Assembly: GCF_019649055.1 (NCBI RefSeq) | Contig: NW_026570559.1 | Coordinates: 1 to 43,859 of the forward strand | DNA: 43,859 bases | Origin: Paramacrobiotus metropolitanus | Lineage: Eukaryota; Tardigrada; Eutardigrada; Parachela; Macrobiotidae | Reading direction: 5' to 3' | Part shown: positions 20,801 to 29,798 of the stretch, piece after piece | Numbering within the stretch: position 1 is the first letter of the stretch | Layout of the letters: the number at the start of each line of letters is the position of its first letter | Made by a program: the position numbers and the translations under genes | The notes under the pieces: model-generated | Told to the model about the DNA's origin: nothing | Seen by the model: only the letters and a program-made list of their open reading frames with translations | Databases searched by the model: none

Positions 20801-23523
20801 GGAAGGATAACGGTACGACTGCCAGATGTACCGATAGTAGGCGGGAAATCTCGCGAGTGCAGTAGTGAGTAGGACATCCCGACGGAGTGTGTTGAACGCA
20901 TTGCAAAAGTCCAGCTTCACGACCACTCGGGCTTCAGTGTGTGTCGTTTCCACGTAGGTGCGCACAGCATGCACCGCCGCCTCTGCTCCTCCTCGTATCC
21001 CAAAACCGAGCTGCACGGGGTTGAACATTGCAGCTGCTTCGTCAGCGCAGCGACTGCTAACGATTTTTGAAATTAAACGGCGTAATGTTTCCCCCACAGC
21101 GATCGGCCGTATCCCGCCGTCTTTCTTGAGTAACGGGATTAAATTGGCGCCAAAAAAGTATGGCCGCACATCTTCGGGGATATTCTTTCTTAACACCATT
21201 GTAGCCAGATCGGTTAGGGCTAAGCATAGCTCGCTCTGCGTGTCGTCCTTGCGTACGAGAAGGTCCTTCAGATGCTGAGGGCGTAGACCGAAAACACCTC
21301 CAGCGGAACCGGATGGGAAGCTGAAAACTGCAGCCATCATCGCGACTGGAGTGACTGCTGGCGGTGTTATACTGTCATCTGGATCCGCAGGGAACTGGCA
21401 GTCATCGGGTGAAGGGGGATGCTTATCGCGCAACAGTTCAATTGTGCGAGTATTTATTTCAGCTAGCTTGTCATCGCCCAACACAACTCTGATTGCCCCC
21501 TTTATGTTTCCGTCCTGAAGCATGGAAGTAACTTGGGCGCGTAATCTGTCAGGGGGTAGCTCATCGTGTTTGGGCAGATCACGGCGGGGAACAGGTTGGC
21601 GCTTCGCTAGTGACAAATCGGCAAGGTTTTTCCGGATATGGGCGGCGAGAGACTCTCTACGTAAACTTTTCGTCGGAGGGAGCGACAGGGCCGTTGGTGC
21701 GAACAGCAACAAATCTATCCAGCTCTCCGATGAATTGTCGCGGGTGCATTTTCTAATGAGTTCCGTCAGTACCCGGGCACACTGTCGACGCACAGCTTTC
21801 GGGACTCTTTTCGGGATGTGGTAACGATCGCCCTCTACAAATGACTGCAGCGGGTGTTTTCGAGGTTGTCCTGGTGGAGGCGGTGGAAGCAGAGCAGAGG
21901 AGGAGCCCGCGGCATGTTTGCGTGAACATGCTTTGGTGTGAGCAGCGAATCCAGCTCCCTGTGTGAAACACACTCGGCAATGTGGGCAAGGCTGATCGCG
22001 GACCATATTACGTGCAAGACAGGAAAAAGACCCACCTAATGCGTCCTCGAGAAGGCAAGATGCCCAAGAAGATTAGGTCGCCGCGAGCAGCTCCCCGTTC
22101 CGTGACACTTTCCCTCTCCGTGGTACGGTGTCACGGTTAAATCTTCCCAAGCCACCCTTGTAGCCAAAGGATAACAATCCGCAAGGCGCGCAGGGAAATT
22201 TAGCGCAAAATTCCACCCATTCCACCCAGTGAAAATGAATGGTTAACTCCTTTGACGATGAAAATTTTATCAATTGACTTGATGCAATACTTCTTAGTAT
22301 TTACTCGATTGTCGTCTAACTCCTCACCTTCCTCGACAATGTTGTCCGCCAAGTTCTGCCTGGTTTTGCTCGTCTGCACGGTAAGGTTTTTCTTGATAGT
22401 AACATTAATGGGAAATTGTAATGGGAAATTGCTATACAGACTGGGCAAGTGCTGTACATCTGCAAGATCGACGCGTGTGCCGCCAAGGAGGACGGCCATC
22501 AAATCCCTTCCTCCTACCACATGTTCGCGCATTTGATGATGCAGCACCGCGGGCGTTGCGCGTCGCTGCCCACCCAAGTGTACCACACCTGCGCCGACCC
22601 GGTACGTGCCTTGTCACGAACATTGTTGTCTGTTGGAGACTGGGAACACTGCAAAATTGTGAGTCTGATTCTGTTTGTGCAGGAGTGCCGTGTGCAGCTG
22701 TTCGAGCCATACCACCTGATGGATGCGCACATCAAGGCCGCGCATCCGCACCTGTTAGGTCTGGCGTACAAGGAGACCGCCCTGCAGGTTGGTCACTTTG
22801 GCAATACGTATACGCGTACAAGGATGTTGGGTATTTCCTACGTAAAGGTACTGCTACTCTGCTAGTGCGAAGTTTGCGCTTTAAACGATGGCCAGGTCAC
22901 TGCATTTCTCGGGTTGCTTAATTGCGGTCTGCCGTTAGATTGTCACTTACTACACCGACCGTTTTCAACCCGCCTTCCGCAAGGCAGTTACTATTATTCT
23001 CATTTAAAATTAATTACTTATCTGGCGTGCACCAAGCCACCAGCCAGCCAAATGCATGTACTTAAGTACCTAGGTATGTGTTTAAGCAGGGTGGCGACGG
23101 CGTGGCGCGACGTAGTACGGACGTACGAGTAACACATCAATTTTTGTATTTCGCTGTACTGATTCGTCAGAAATTAGCGGATAAGTTTGTACAATTTTGG
23201 CGTGGTTTGACTGAGCCGTCTGGTTGTTAGGAGCGGGCCAAGCTGGAAGCTCTCGTGACGGGGCAGTGCATTGGGGAGGCGCTGAACAGCAGCGGCGACA
23301 GCGAGGAATCGGAGGACAGCTATCTCTTCTTCTTCACCTGCCCCGTCCCGGAAAGCGCACATTCTTGCACGCAGTTCAAGCAGTTGCTGGCGCTCGTCTG
23401 ACTCCTCGTGATGGCTGCTGTTAGGGCTGTCTGGTCTGTCATTCCGAGCGCGACTACATGCTGTGGCACATCGGCGCCGACCACGAAAAAGACTGGAATG
23501 TTCAAGCGGTAAATGGTCAGTAA
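17860..23523 (+). CDS. Copy B: five-finger C2H2-like protein, subtype 2, disrupted
   Basis: Exons: 17860-18021, 18325-18447, 18515-18823, 18893-19018, 22440-22601, 22683-22787, 23231-23350 and 23425-23523. All are in phase 0 and equal in length to their counterparts in D, except for small indels in exons 3, 5 and 8. Exon 5 has a shorter finger 3 (C-x4-C-x17-H-x4-H). Intron 4 is 3.4 kb because it holds an antisense retrotransposon. The donor after exon 7 reads GA (23351) where D has GT; read-through would add 18 residues and stop, losing finger 5. Intron 1 has a second, F-like exon-1 end and donor at about 18066-18111, which suggests recombination between copies. AATAAA is present at 23794-23799. 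It may still be transcribed, but a full-length product is doubtful. Confidence 0.7.
19058..22417 (-). mobile_element. Non-LTR retrotransposon (RLE, R2-like) inserted in intron 4 of copy B
   Basis: The insertion is bounded by TAATGGGAAATT at 19058-19069 and 22406-22417, a likely 12-bp target duplication. Between these is one long ORF on the minus strand, a 3'UTR ending in GAATAAAAAA at the 19070 end, and about 400 bp of 5' leader on the 22.4-kb side. The homologous intron of copy D is only 68 bp. A native intronic TAATGGGAAATT at 22419-22430 makes the exact right limit slightly ambiguous. Confidence 0.8.
19142..22006 (-). CDS. R2-like retrotransposon polyprotein: zinc finger, RT, CCHC, RLE endonuclease
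   Basis: A single uninterrupted ORF of 954 residues. The N-terminal zinc finger is at residues 6-30 (CPHCRVCF...H...C). The reverse transcriptase core runs at about residues 270-480. It holds KKDGGIRPIAVG, GFGIRGGAEAAVHAVR, KLDFCNAFNTLRRD, QQGDPYGPL and the catalytic FLDD in place of the common F/YADD. Further on is a C-x2-C-x8-H-x4-C knuckle, characteristic of the restriction-like-endonuclease class, followed by RPDG...WDATCWDT, which fits the PD...D of that nuclease. R2-group elements make a nick with the RLE and copy RNA at the target. No lesion is visible, so it could be recently active. I cannot assign a named clade. Confidence 0.85.
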   Translation of the reverse strand: MVRDQPCPHCRVCFTQGAGFAAHTKACSRKHAAGSSSALLPPPPPGQPRKHPLQSFVEGDRYHIPKRVPKAVRRQCARVLTELIRKCTRDNSSESWIDLLLFAPTALSLPPTKSLRRESLAAHIRKNLADLSLAKRQPVPRRDLPKHDELPPDRLRAQVTSMLQDGNIKGAIRVVLGDDKLAEINTRTIELLRDKHPPSPDDCQFPADPDDSITPPAVTPVAMMAAVFSFPSGSAGGVFGLRPQHLKDLLVRKDDTQSELCLALTDLATMVLRKNIPEDVRPYFFGANLIPLLKKDGGIRPIAVGETLRRLISKIVSSRCADEAAAMFNPVQLGFGIRGGAEAAVHAVRTYVETTHTEARVVVKLDFCNAFNTLRRDVLLTTALARFPAYYRYIWQSYRYPSHLSCGSSQLSSETGVQQGDPYGPLGYGLGSLPLFENLDCDIAVGFLDDVTLAGQADKVIAAIRTIIARGFKMGLELNLGKCEIYGVGSFTADRLHAIRKVLDTFPGMVVAKEEDLVLLGAPLTSAACEIFLQSKTVQLDHFMRRLKHIPAHFSLYLLKNCLFIPKLLYGFRTARCYEQVPLMETMDKCIRAGLSSILNIRVNDMQWSQMTLPVRDGGLGLRATKSLVLPAFLASAYSVVSLVSSIYPSTNEAHLAPVVQQWATQTRSELPTDNARKFQTAWDRPAIDHVVSTLRLAATTEADKAVLLAALNRDSGAWLNALPAPSLHTFLRDDEVRIGVALRFGLHVVEEHNCVNCASHVETNGHHGLSCSSSKGRWSRHLELNNETKRVWETAGFPCQMEPSGLSDKTNQRPDGMTLIPVRDGKAVVWDATCWDTVAMSHVKASSKKSGSVAQLAEDFKRRKYGFVEDMGYMFYPLTIETFGTFGPAFAEMIRFVGRKIRDLTGESRSTAFLRQRFSLAVVRGNAAAVLGTLNARSKVGNDSNDFGCFFNV

Positions 23524-24287
23524 CGACGCCCGTGGGGTGCCGCTATGTGTCCTTGCCAAGGCCGACCGAGTCTCCTCCATCCGTCGAGTGTCGATTCTCA
23601 ATTTCTCGCCTACAGCCTGATGGTGGATCCATTTTTACGAAATGGACTGCCTTTTTCTTTTGCTGATTATTTTTGTACATTTTTTCTTATCACTTTTTCT
23701 GTAGTGCATTATGTCGTTGTATGTCCATTTTTGGCGAGCTTTGACCGTTTTTTTGTCCGCTGCTTAGAGTGGTAAAAAAATTGCTATACTTGAAATAAAA
23801 CTGATATTACTGTAGCTTAACAGAGAGAGTATCTATCTTAGACAGGAAAATGATTTCCAAAGGAATTCAGCCTGCTTCAGGAAATCCTTCACATGCGCTG
23901 CGCTTTGAGCGGCCATGCAAATCTTGCTATGTATTGCTGATTTTCCGGCACGCTATTACTGTTTACTTCGTTGGCTTTCCTTTAAGCGTAGTAAATATAT
24001 TCATCTCAGCGTGAATTTGCCGCATGAGACAAATATGGAAACGCGGCGAATACACAGACAAAAAAGCAAACTGCTAGAAATAATAATATGCAAAATATCC
24101 GGTCAGAGGACAAGCAGCTGCTAGGAGAGTGTCGGTATGTGAGCGAGAAATTTAAAATCAACATGTGGACACAACAGACAGTCTGTGCCGCCGCTGCGGG
24201 AGACTTTGTACAACTAAGGAGCCATCGTAACCGGTAACACCACCACCCTATACGACACCGCTTCCCGTAGTGGAACAGACCCCGCAA
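23524..24287. other. Convergent region between copies B and C
   Basis: It carries the B 3'UTR, similar to that of D until about 23805, and then the C 3' flank, similar to that of A (24085-24215). No independent gene is seen. The junction near 23.8-23.9 kb is where the two duplicated pair units abut. Confidence 0.6.
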
Positions 24288-26177
24288 CTACACTAATGGA
24301 CCGCCTGAATCGGCCTGATCGTTGTCATGTTGAGCGACGGCATTCCACTCGCCCTCGTGATCGACGGCGATGTGCCGCAGCATGTAGTCGCGCTCGTCAT
24401 AATTCACCTCGCAGCCCTACACAAACGACGCCAGCTTAGTTCACCCGGCTAAAGAGGCACAAAGCAAGAAAATCAACGACGGTACCTGGACGGGACAGTC
24501 GTAGTTGCCGAGACAAGTATCCGCTGTCTCTTCCGAGTCGACGCTGCTGCTCACCGCCTACCCGATGCACTCCTCCGTCACGAGAGCTTCCAGACGAGCT
24601 CGCGCCTAACAAACAGACTATTAACGAACCCACACTCGACAGATAGCACCAGTTTTCTTACACAGAAAGGCTTAATTAAGAAAACCTAAGAAACCTAACA
24701 ATAAAATAAGACAACTTATGAGCAGCAACCTGTTTGGCGGCCGCCGAGTACAGCACGGGCTGGCCGCCGTTTAACAGGTGCGGATGCACGGCCCGGATGT
24801 GCGTCTCCATCATGTGGTCAGCATCGAACAGCTGCTCCCGGCACTCCTGCACAACACAACCGAATCCCCCGCTTGCAACAAAATCACATCAACACAAGGA
24901 AAAGCACGTACCGGGTCGGCGCAGGCGTGATAGATTTGCGTGGGGTTCGCGCAACGCCGCCCGTGCTGCATCATCAAGTGTCCGTGCAATCGGCCGGAGG
25001 AATCCAGCAGCCGGCCCCGGCCTTCTTCACTGCTTTCCAGTGCACACGCGTCGATCTTGCAGACGTACTTCACTTGACCACCCTGCAAGGCAGTTATCTT
25101 TCACAGTGCCCATTAAGTCAATGCATGTGCAGCTGCCAGATTGAAGGTTGCACTGACCACCATCCGAGTGGGGATGACGATCCTGTCGGCCATGATCTGG
25201 CTCGGCCACAAGCGAGCGGAATCGCCGGTCCACTCCGGGAAGGTCTTGGTCCTCGCCGTGCGGATGAACTCCCGGTGCTTCTGCAACAATACACCAGGCG
25301 CTGATTTATGAATAAGAAGAAAGCGGCCGCAACAAGACACCATACTGAGCCAGCTGACTGGACTGCTCTTGTCATTCTCCTCTCTTACTTCGCCGGTTTT
25401 CTTATTCTGCTGTTTGCACAGCGCGTCTACCATACGCTCCTTGTACTGCGGATGGCGTTCTCGGATGTGGCTAGGCAAAAAGTAGCCGACCGGGTCGAAC
25501 TGCACGTAATCACAGTGGACACCGCCGTTGAATTTAGCTGGACAGGGACAGGCCAGGTTCAGCTGCACGTTGTGCATTCCGTGGACGCGCTCCAAGTGCG
25601 CCTTCAGCCCCACAGGCATGCCGGCGTAGAAAGTAACGCAGGCTTTCACGGCGCCTTTTTCAAACCCGAACGGACAGCGAAGAGGATCGATCATGGACTG
25701 CAGACGTAAGGTGTTCACGATCATTAAAATCGGGCAGTCAGCGGACAGCGGGTAATTACTAATACTCACTTCGATGGTGGCCCTGATCAGCACGTGCGTG
25801 TCGCTGTCGGAAACCCGTGTCATCAGCTCGTTGGGCACGCTGACGCCAGGGACGGTCTCCGTGTCCGGACGTCCCACCGCCGCGCAAAACGCCTGGACAT
25901 AATCCAACCACAGATTACAGGACTTACAGTGTATACGAGGGAACACGATACATTGCACGTTTCATGTACAACTCTCGACATAACAGGAGCCTCCCGCAGT
26001 TCACGGTTCACCCACCAGTTCCCCATTGTCGTTGGCGCTTGCTGGCTCCGGGCGCTCCTGTACAGGCTGTATTGGGTCTCTCTCTTGGTTCTGTTCAGGC
26101 GACAGACTACCGTCACTGCCCGAGCAGTGCTGGCTCTCCGAAGACCGTCGGGGTTGATTGGGCACAGGCCAAGGCAT
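24288..26177 (-). pseudogene. Copy C: five-finger C2H2-like gene, subtype 1, premature stop
   Basis: Exons right to left: 26016-26177, 25770-25892, 25389-25697, 25158-25280, 24912-25082, 24730-24846, 24486-24605 and 24288-24416. Lengths match copy A exon by exon apart from exons 1 and 8. All splice sites are canonical and all phases 0. Exon 7 has TAG at 24558-24560 where A has GAG, so the product ends before finger 5, at about residue 360 of 414. The other fingers are complete. It could be a recent pseudogene or a four-finger variant. It is divergent from D and shares its intergenic region. Confidence 0.75.
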
Positions 26178-26877
26178 CTCGCAGGGCCAACGAAGAAAAG
26201 TGCACACGTAAATGACGAAAAGTTACAACAACACAACAGAAAACTTGAGTGAATGTCAGACTCATTACAGCGTTGCGATAATGGAGTCCGTTACTCGGTT
26301 ACTGTGAGATTTTCGCTTTCGAACTTCGCAGTTCGCACTCACAGCATGCTTCTTCTCGTTTCTTGATCGTTCTGTGGCCATCTGTGCAGATGAGTGAGTC
26401 AACTTGACTCAGTCAAGTAGGTGCGCCCTGGCTATACCGTGCCCGCGTGGTAGGGCTCCCGGCCAGCCGCCTACGGCTTGCAGTCACAGCGCAGGCTTAC
26501 TTTTTTCTCTTGTCAAGCAAGTGTCAACTTTTCTTTATTGGGCAAAAGCAACCATGGCCACCAACATAACAAAAAGTGCATACGCGAAATACAACGCAAC
26601 TTGTGCTTGCTGTTTTATTTTTTTAATCTTTAAAAATTTATTATCTGCCGTTATGCTAGCAGTTGTTTAGTAGCTCCAGTGGATAGCGCCCTGCTTATTT
26701 GCTCCATAAAAAGCCGGCTTGTGGTGTTACTGCATCCTCAGGCGGCAGTCAACCGTGTGCGAGATTGGACTGTGAGTGCGAAATACAATCCCCGAAGCTT
26801 TCTCTGTTTTGCAGCTGTTGTTATTGTACTTTTTTAACTTTACTGGCGCTCTTTTCTTCGTTGGTCCTGCCTCTTCG
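26178..26877. promoter_or_regulatory. Divergent intergenic region of copies C and D
   Basis: It has the same layout as the A/B region: a conserved block at 26411-26495 and an inverted partner at about 26713-26767 sharing GGCGGCAGTCAACCGTGTG with the A/B region. It probably serves both genes. Exact transcription starts cannot be seen. Confidence 0.6.
26411..26495. promoter_or_regulatory. Conserved upstream block, C/D pair
   Basis: It starts AGTCAAGTAGGTGCGCCC, continues through CCAGCCGCCTACGG and ends GCAGTCACAGCGCAGG. It aligns with 17291-17375 and 37940-38023. Confidence 0.55.
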
Positions 26878-28954
26878 ATGCCTTGGCCGGCGCCCTACCA
26901 ACCGCGACGGTCTTCGGAGAGCCAGCACTGCTCGGGCAGTGGCGGTAGCATGTCGCCTGAAAAGACTCCAGAGAGGGACCCAGTACAGTCTGTAGAGAAG
27001 CACCAGCAACCAGCAAGCGCCAACGAAAAGGGAGAACTGGTGAGTGAGCTGCGATAAGTTCCCCTACCGAGCGAACGTTGTGCTGCAGCAGAGCACTGTT
27101 GAAATATGTGGTATTTCTCAATATCTCAGTAGCGTGGAAAATCTGTCGGTGAAATTACAGTTGAGTGCAGTATTATAAAGTATGTCTGCTGCTGAGTATT
27201 GCTGCATTGCTGTATCAAACTTTTGGTAAATATGAGGCATCTTGCGTCAGAAAGTGGCTGGCTGGCATACAGAGTGGTCAACTGCGAACGAAGAATTCGC
27301 TTTTAGATCGTTACGTCGCAAGAAACTTCCGCTCCAGGCCTTAACCTTTGGCGAATACTACATGTCTCCTGTATACTGCAGTTAGCATTAAATTTTTATG
27401 TTACTACTTTTTGACCAGACTCGCTTTGGGGTTGTCTGCTTATGTAATATTGATGATATTATTATATTAATGGTAATAATCTAATATGCAGGAGTTTTGT
27501 GAGGCGGTGGGGCGTCCGGACCGGGAGGTTGTGCATGGCAGGGGCGTTTCCAACGAGATGGTTGTGCGGGTGTCCCAGCGCGCCACGCATGTGTTGATGA
27601 GGGGGACAATTCGGGTTAGTCGTCTGCCTCGCGCTTGGTTGTAGTGCTCCTAAATTCTTCCGTCTCTAGTCACTGGTCGATCCCCTGCGCTGCCCCTTCG
27701 GGCTGAAAGAGGGCGCCACGGAGGCCTGCGTCGCGTTCCGCGCGGGTATACCGCAGGGGCTGAAGGCGCACTTGGAGGCCGTCCACGGTCTGCACAACGT
27801 CCAGCTGAATTTTGTCTGTCCGTGTCCGGCCGAGTTCAGCGACGACGACGCCGACTGTCCGTTCGTGCGGTTCGACCCCTTCGGCGACTTGTTGCCCAAC
27901 CACATCCGCGAGCGCCATCCTATATACAAAGAGCGCATCATGCAGGCGCTGTACAAACAACGCAGCAACAAGTGTGGCGAGGTGAGCAGACACTTGTAGT
28001 CATCGCCGCTGCTTCAGCATTTGCAGCGTCAATGGCGTTATTTTTGCAGAAGTACCGGGAGTTCCTGCGGACAGCCAAGAGCGAGACCTTCCCGGAGGGG
28101 ACCAGTAATTGCAGTATCCTGTGGCCCAGCCAGATCATCGCCGACCGGATCGTCATCCCCACCCGCGTTGATAAGGTCGGTGCACTTATTGAGTTCGTCA
28201 GCAAGTGCATGAAAATGGCATGAAAATGGAAATTGTTGTGCAGAATGGTCAAGTGAAGTATGTGTGCAAAATCGACGCGTGTGCACTTGCCGTCAGTGAA
28301 GACGGCCCGGGCCGGCTGCTGGAGTCGTCGCACTGGATGCACGCGCATCTGATAATGCAGCATCAGCAGCGTTGCGCGCCGCTGCCCACCCAAGTGTACC
28401 ACGCCTGCGCCGACGCGGTACGTGTCAATTTGCGCTAGAGCCTCAGCGGCTGGTTGAGCCTGTCTGTTTTGCTTTGTTTGTCGGCAGGAGTGCCCGGTCC
28501 AGGTGTTTTCGCTGTACGACATGATGGACAGCCACATCAAGGCCGTGCATCCGCAGCTGCTGGGTATAGTGTACTCGGAGAACGCCCTGCAGGTTGGTCA
28601 TTTTGGTAATGGACAGTTTTGCCGTGGTAGGACTGAGCCGTCTGGTTGTTAGGAGCGGGCCAAGCTGGAAGGGTTCGTGACGGGACAGTGCACCGGGGAG
28701 GCGCTGAACACTAGCGTCGACAGCGAGGACTCGGAGGACAGCTATCTCTACAACTACACCTGTCCCGTCCAGGTAAGCAAGAAAGAGCCTTTTCATGCAC
28801 GGAATTAAATCAATTGCTGGCGCTCATCGGACCCGCGTGATTGTCACGGCAGGGCTGTCTGGTCAGTCATTCCGAGCGCGACTACATGCTGTGGCACATC
28901 GGCGCCGATCACGAGAAAGACTGGAATACACTTCAACTGGTGAATGATCAGTAA
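26878..28954 (+). CDS. Copy D: five-finger C2H2-like protein, subtype 2, intact (reference copy)
   Basis: Exons: 26878-27039, 27492-27614, 27670-27981, 28050-28175, 28244-28417, 28488-28592, 28653-28772 and 28853-28954, for 407 residues. Every intron is GT-AG and phase 0, so each exon is a symmetric module. Fingers: 1 C-x11-C-x13-H-x4-H and 2 C-x10-C-x14-H-x4-H (exon 3), 3 C-x4-C-x21-H-x4-H (exon 5), 4 C-x4-C-x13-H-x4-H (exons 5/6), and 5 C-x4-C-x12-H-x4-H (exons 7/8, CPVQ|GC). Exon 2 has no Cys pair but a conserved EFCEAVGRPDREVV block; exon 4 has LWPSQIIADRIVIPTRVDK. The start is the ATG of MPWPAP, shared by other copies; upstream in-frame sequence has no ATG. A nucleic-acid- or protein-binding role is inferred only from the finger-like spacing. 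Confidence 0.82.
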
Positions 28955-29430
28955 CGACACCCGTGGGAGGCCGCACAATGGCGCTATCTGTCCAGGCCAA
29001 GGCCAATCGAGTTTCCCCCTGTCGATCCTCAGTTTCTCGCTGACATGCTGATGCACGATCCATTTTTACGCACTGGACTGCCTTTTGCTGATTGGTTTGT
29101 GCAATTTTTCTTAGGACTTTTTCTGTGCTCCGTTATGTCGTTGTATGTCCATTTTTAGTCGAGCTGTTCGTTTCTTTCAGACGTTGCTCCGACGGGTCAA
29201 AAATTCGCTGTACTTGAATGCAAACTGATGTTACTTTAACTGGCAACCACCATAAAACACACCATTTCTCAGTTTAAATGTAGACATTTAAAAACTATTT
29301 CTTGCTGGTTGGCTCAATGTCGTACAAATGTAGCACACCATTAAATTTTGTTCTGTGCAGAAAGAAAATTCCGTTGAGCTTTACAGTTAGCATCTGGGTT
29401 TATTGCGCATCCACGATTACGTACTGTAGC
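28955..29430. other. 3' flank of copy D
   Basis: Sequence similar to the B 3' flank continues to about 29235, including TTATGTCGTTGTATGTCC. The B AATAAA is changed to AATGCA here. From there to the transposon end at 29431 I see nothing. Confidence 0.55.
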
Positions 29431-29798
29431 AAAACCTTTGGTATCATCCCATTTCGCCAACGGGACATTTCGCCAACCGGGTGATTTGCTCCCGTTTACT
29501 GAACTACAGTACTTTGCTATAAGACATCGTATATATGCCATTGGCATTAATGCACACGGCTCAACGCTGCAATGACGTACAGATTCTACATCTTATAATG
29601 TGATTCGAAACTGAGCGGCACATGAACAATTGCTGATGTAAATGAGTTCGATTCGAAATCATTACTCAGTCATATGCATATTATGAGCAAGGCTGATTAA
29701 GCGTAAAATCGAACCCTCAGTGCCACTTCTTATATGCGCACAGAAAAAGCCGTTGGATAATCTTAAATTTCGTATTAACCACAATTTTCCAGGTTTTT

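Noticed and set aside
26776-26877. N-terminal hydrophobic extension in frame with copy D exon 1, resembling a signal peptide
   Set aside because: It has no ATG (the open frame starts at GTG), and the corresponding upstream sequences in A and C are not in frame. The MPWP/MPLP ATG is common to copies A-D, with MFWP in F.
29640-29660. GTTCGATTCG-like B box suggesting a tRNA or SINE
   Set aside because: No matching A box or cloverleaf could be drawn around it.
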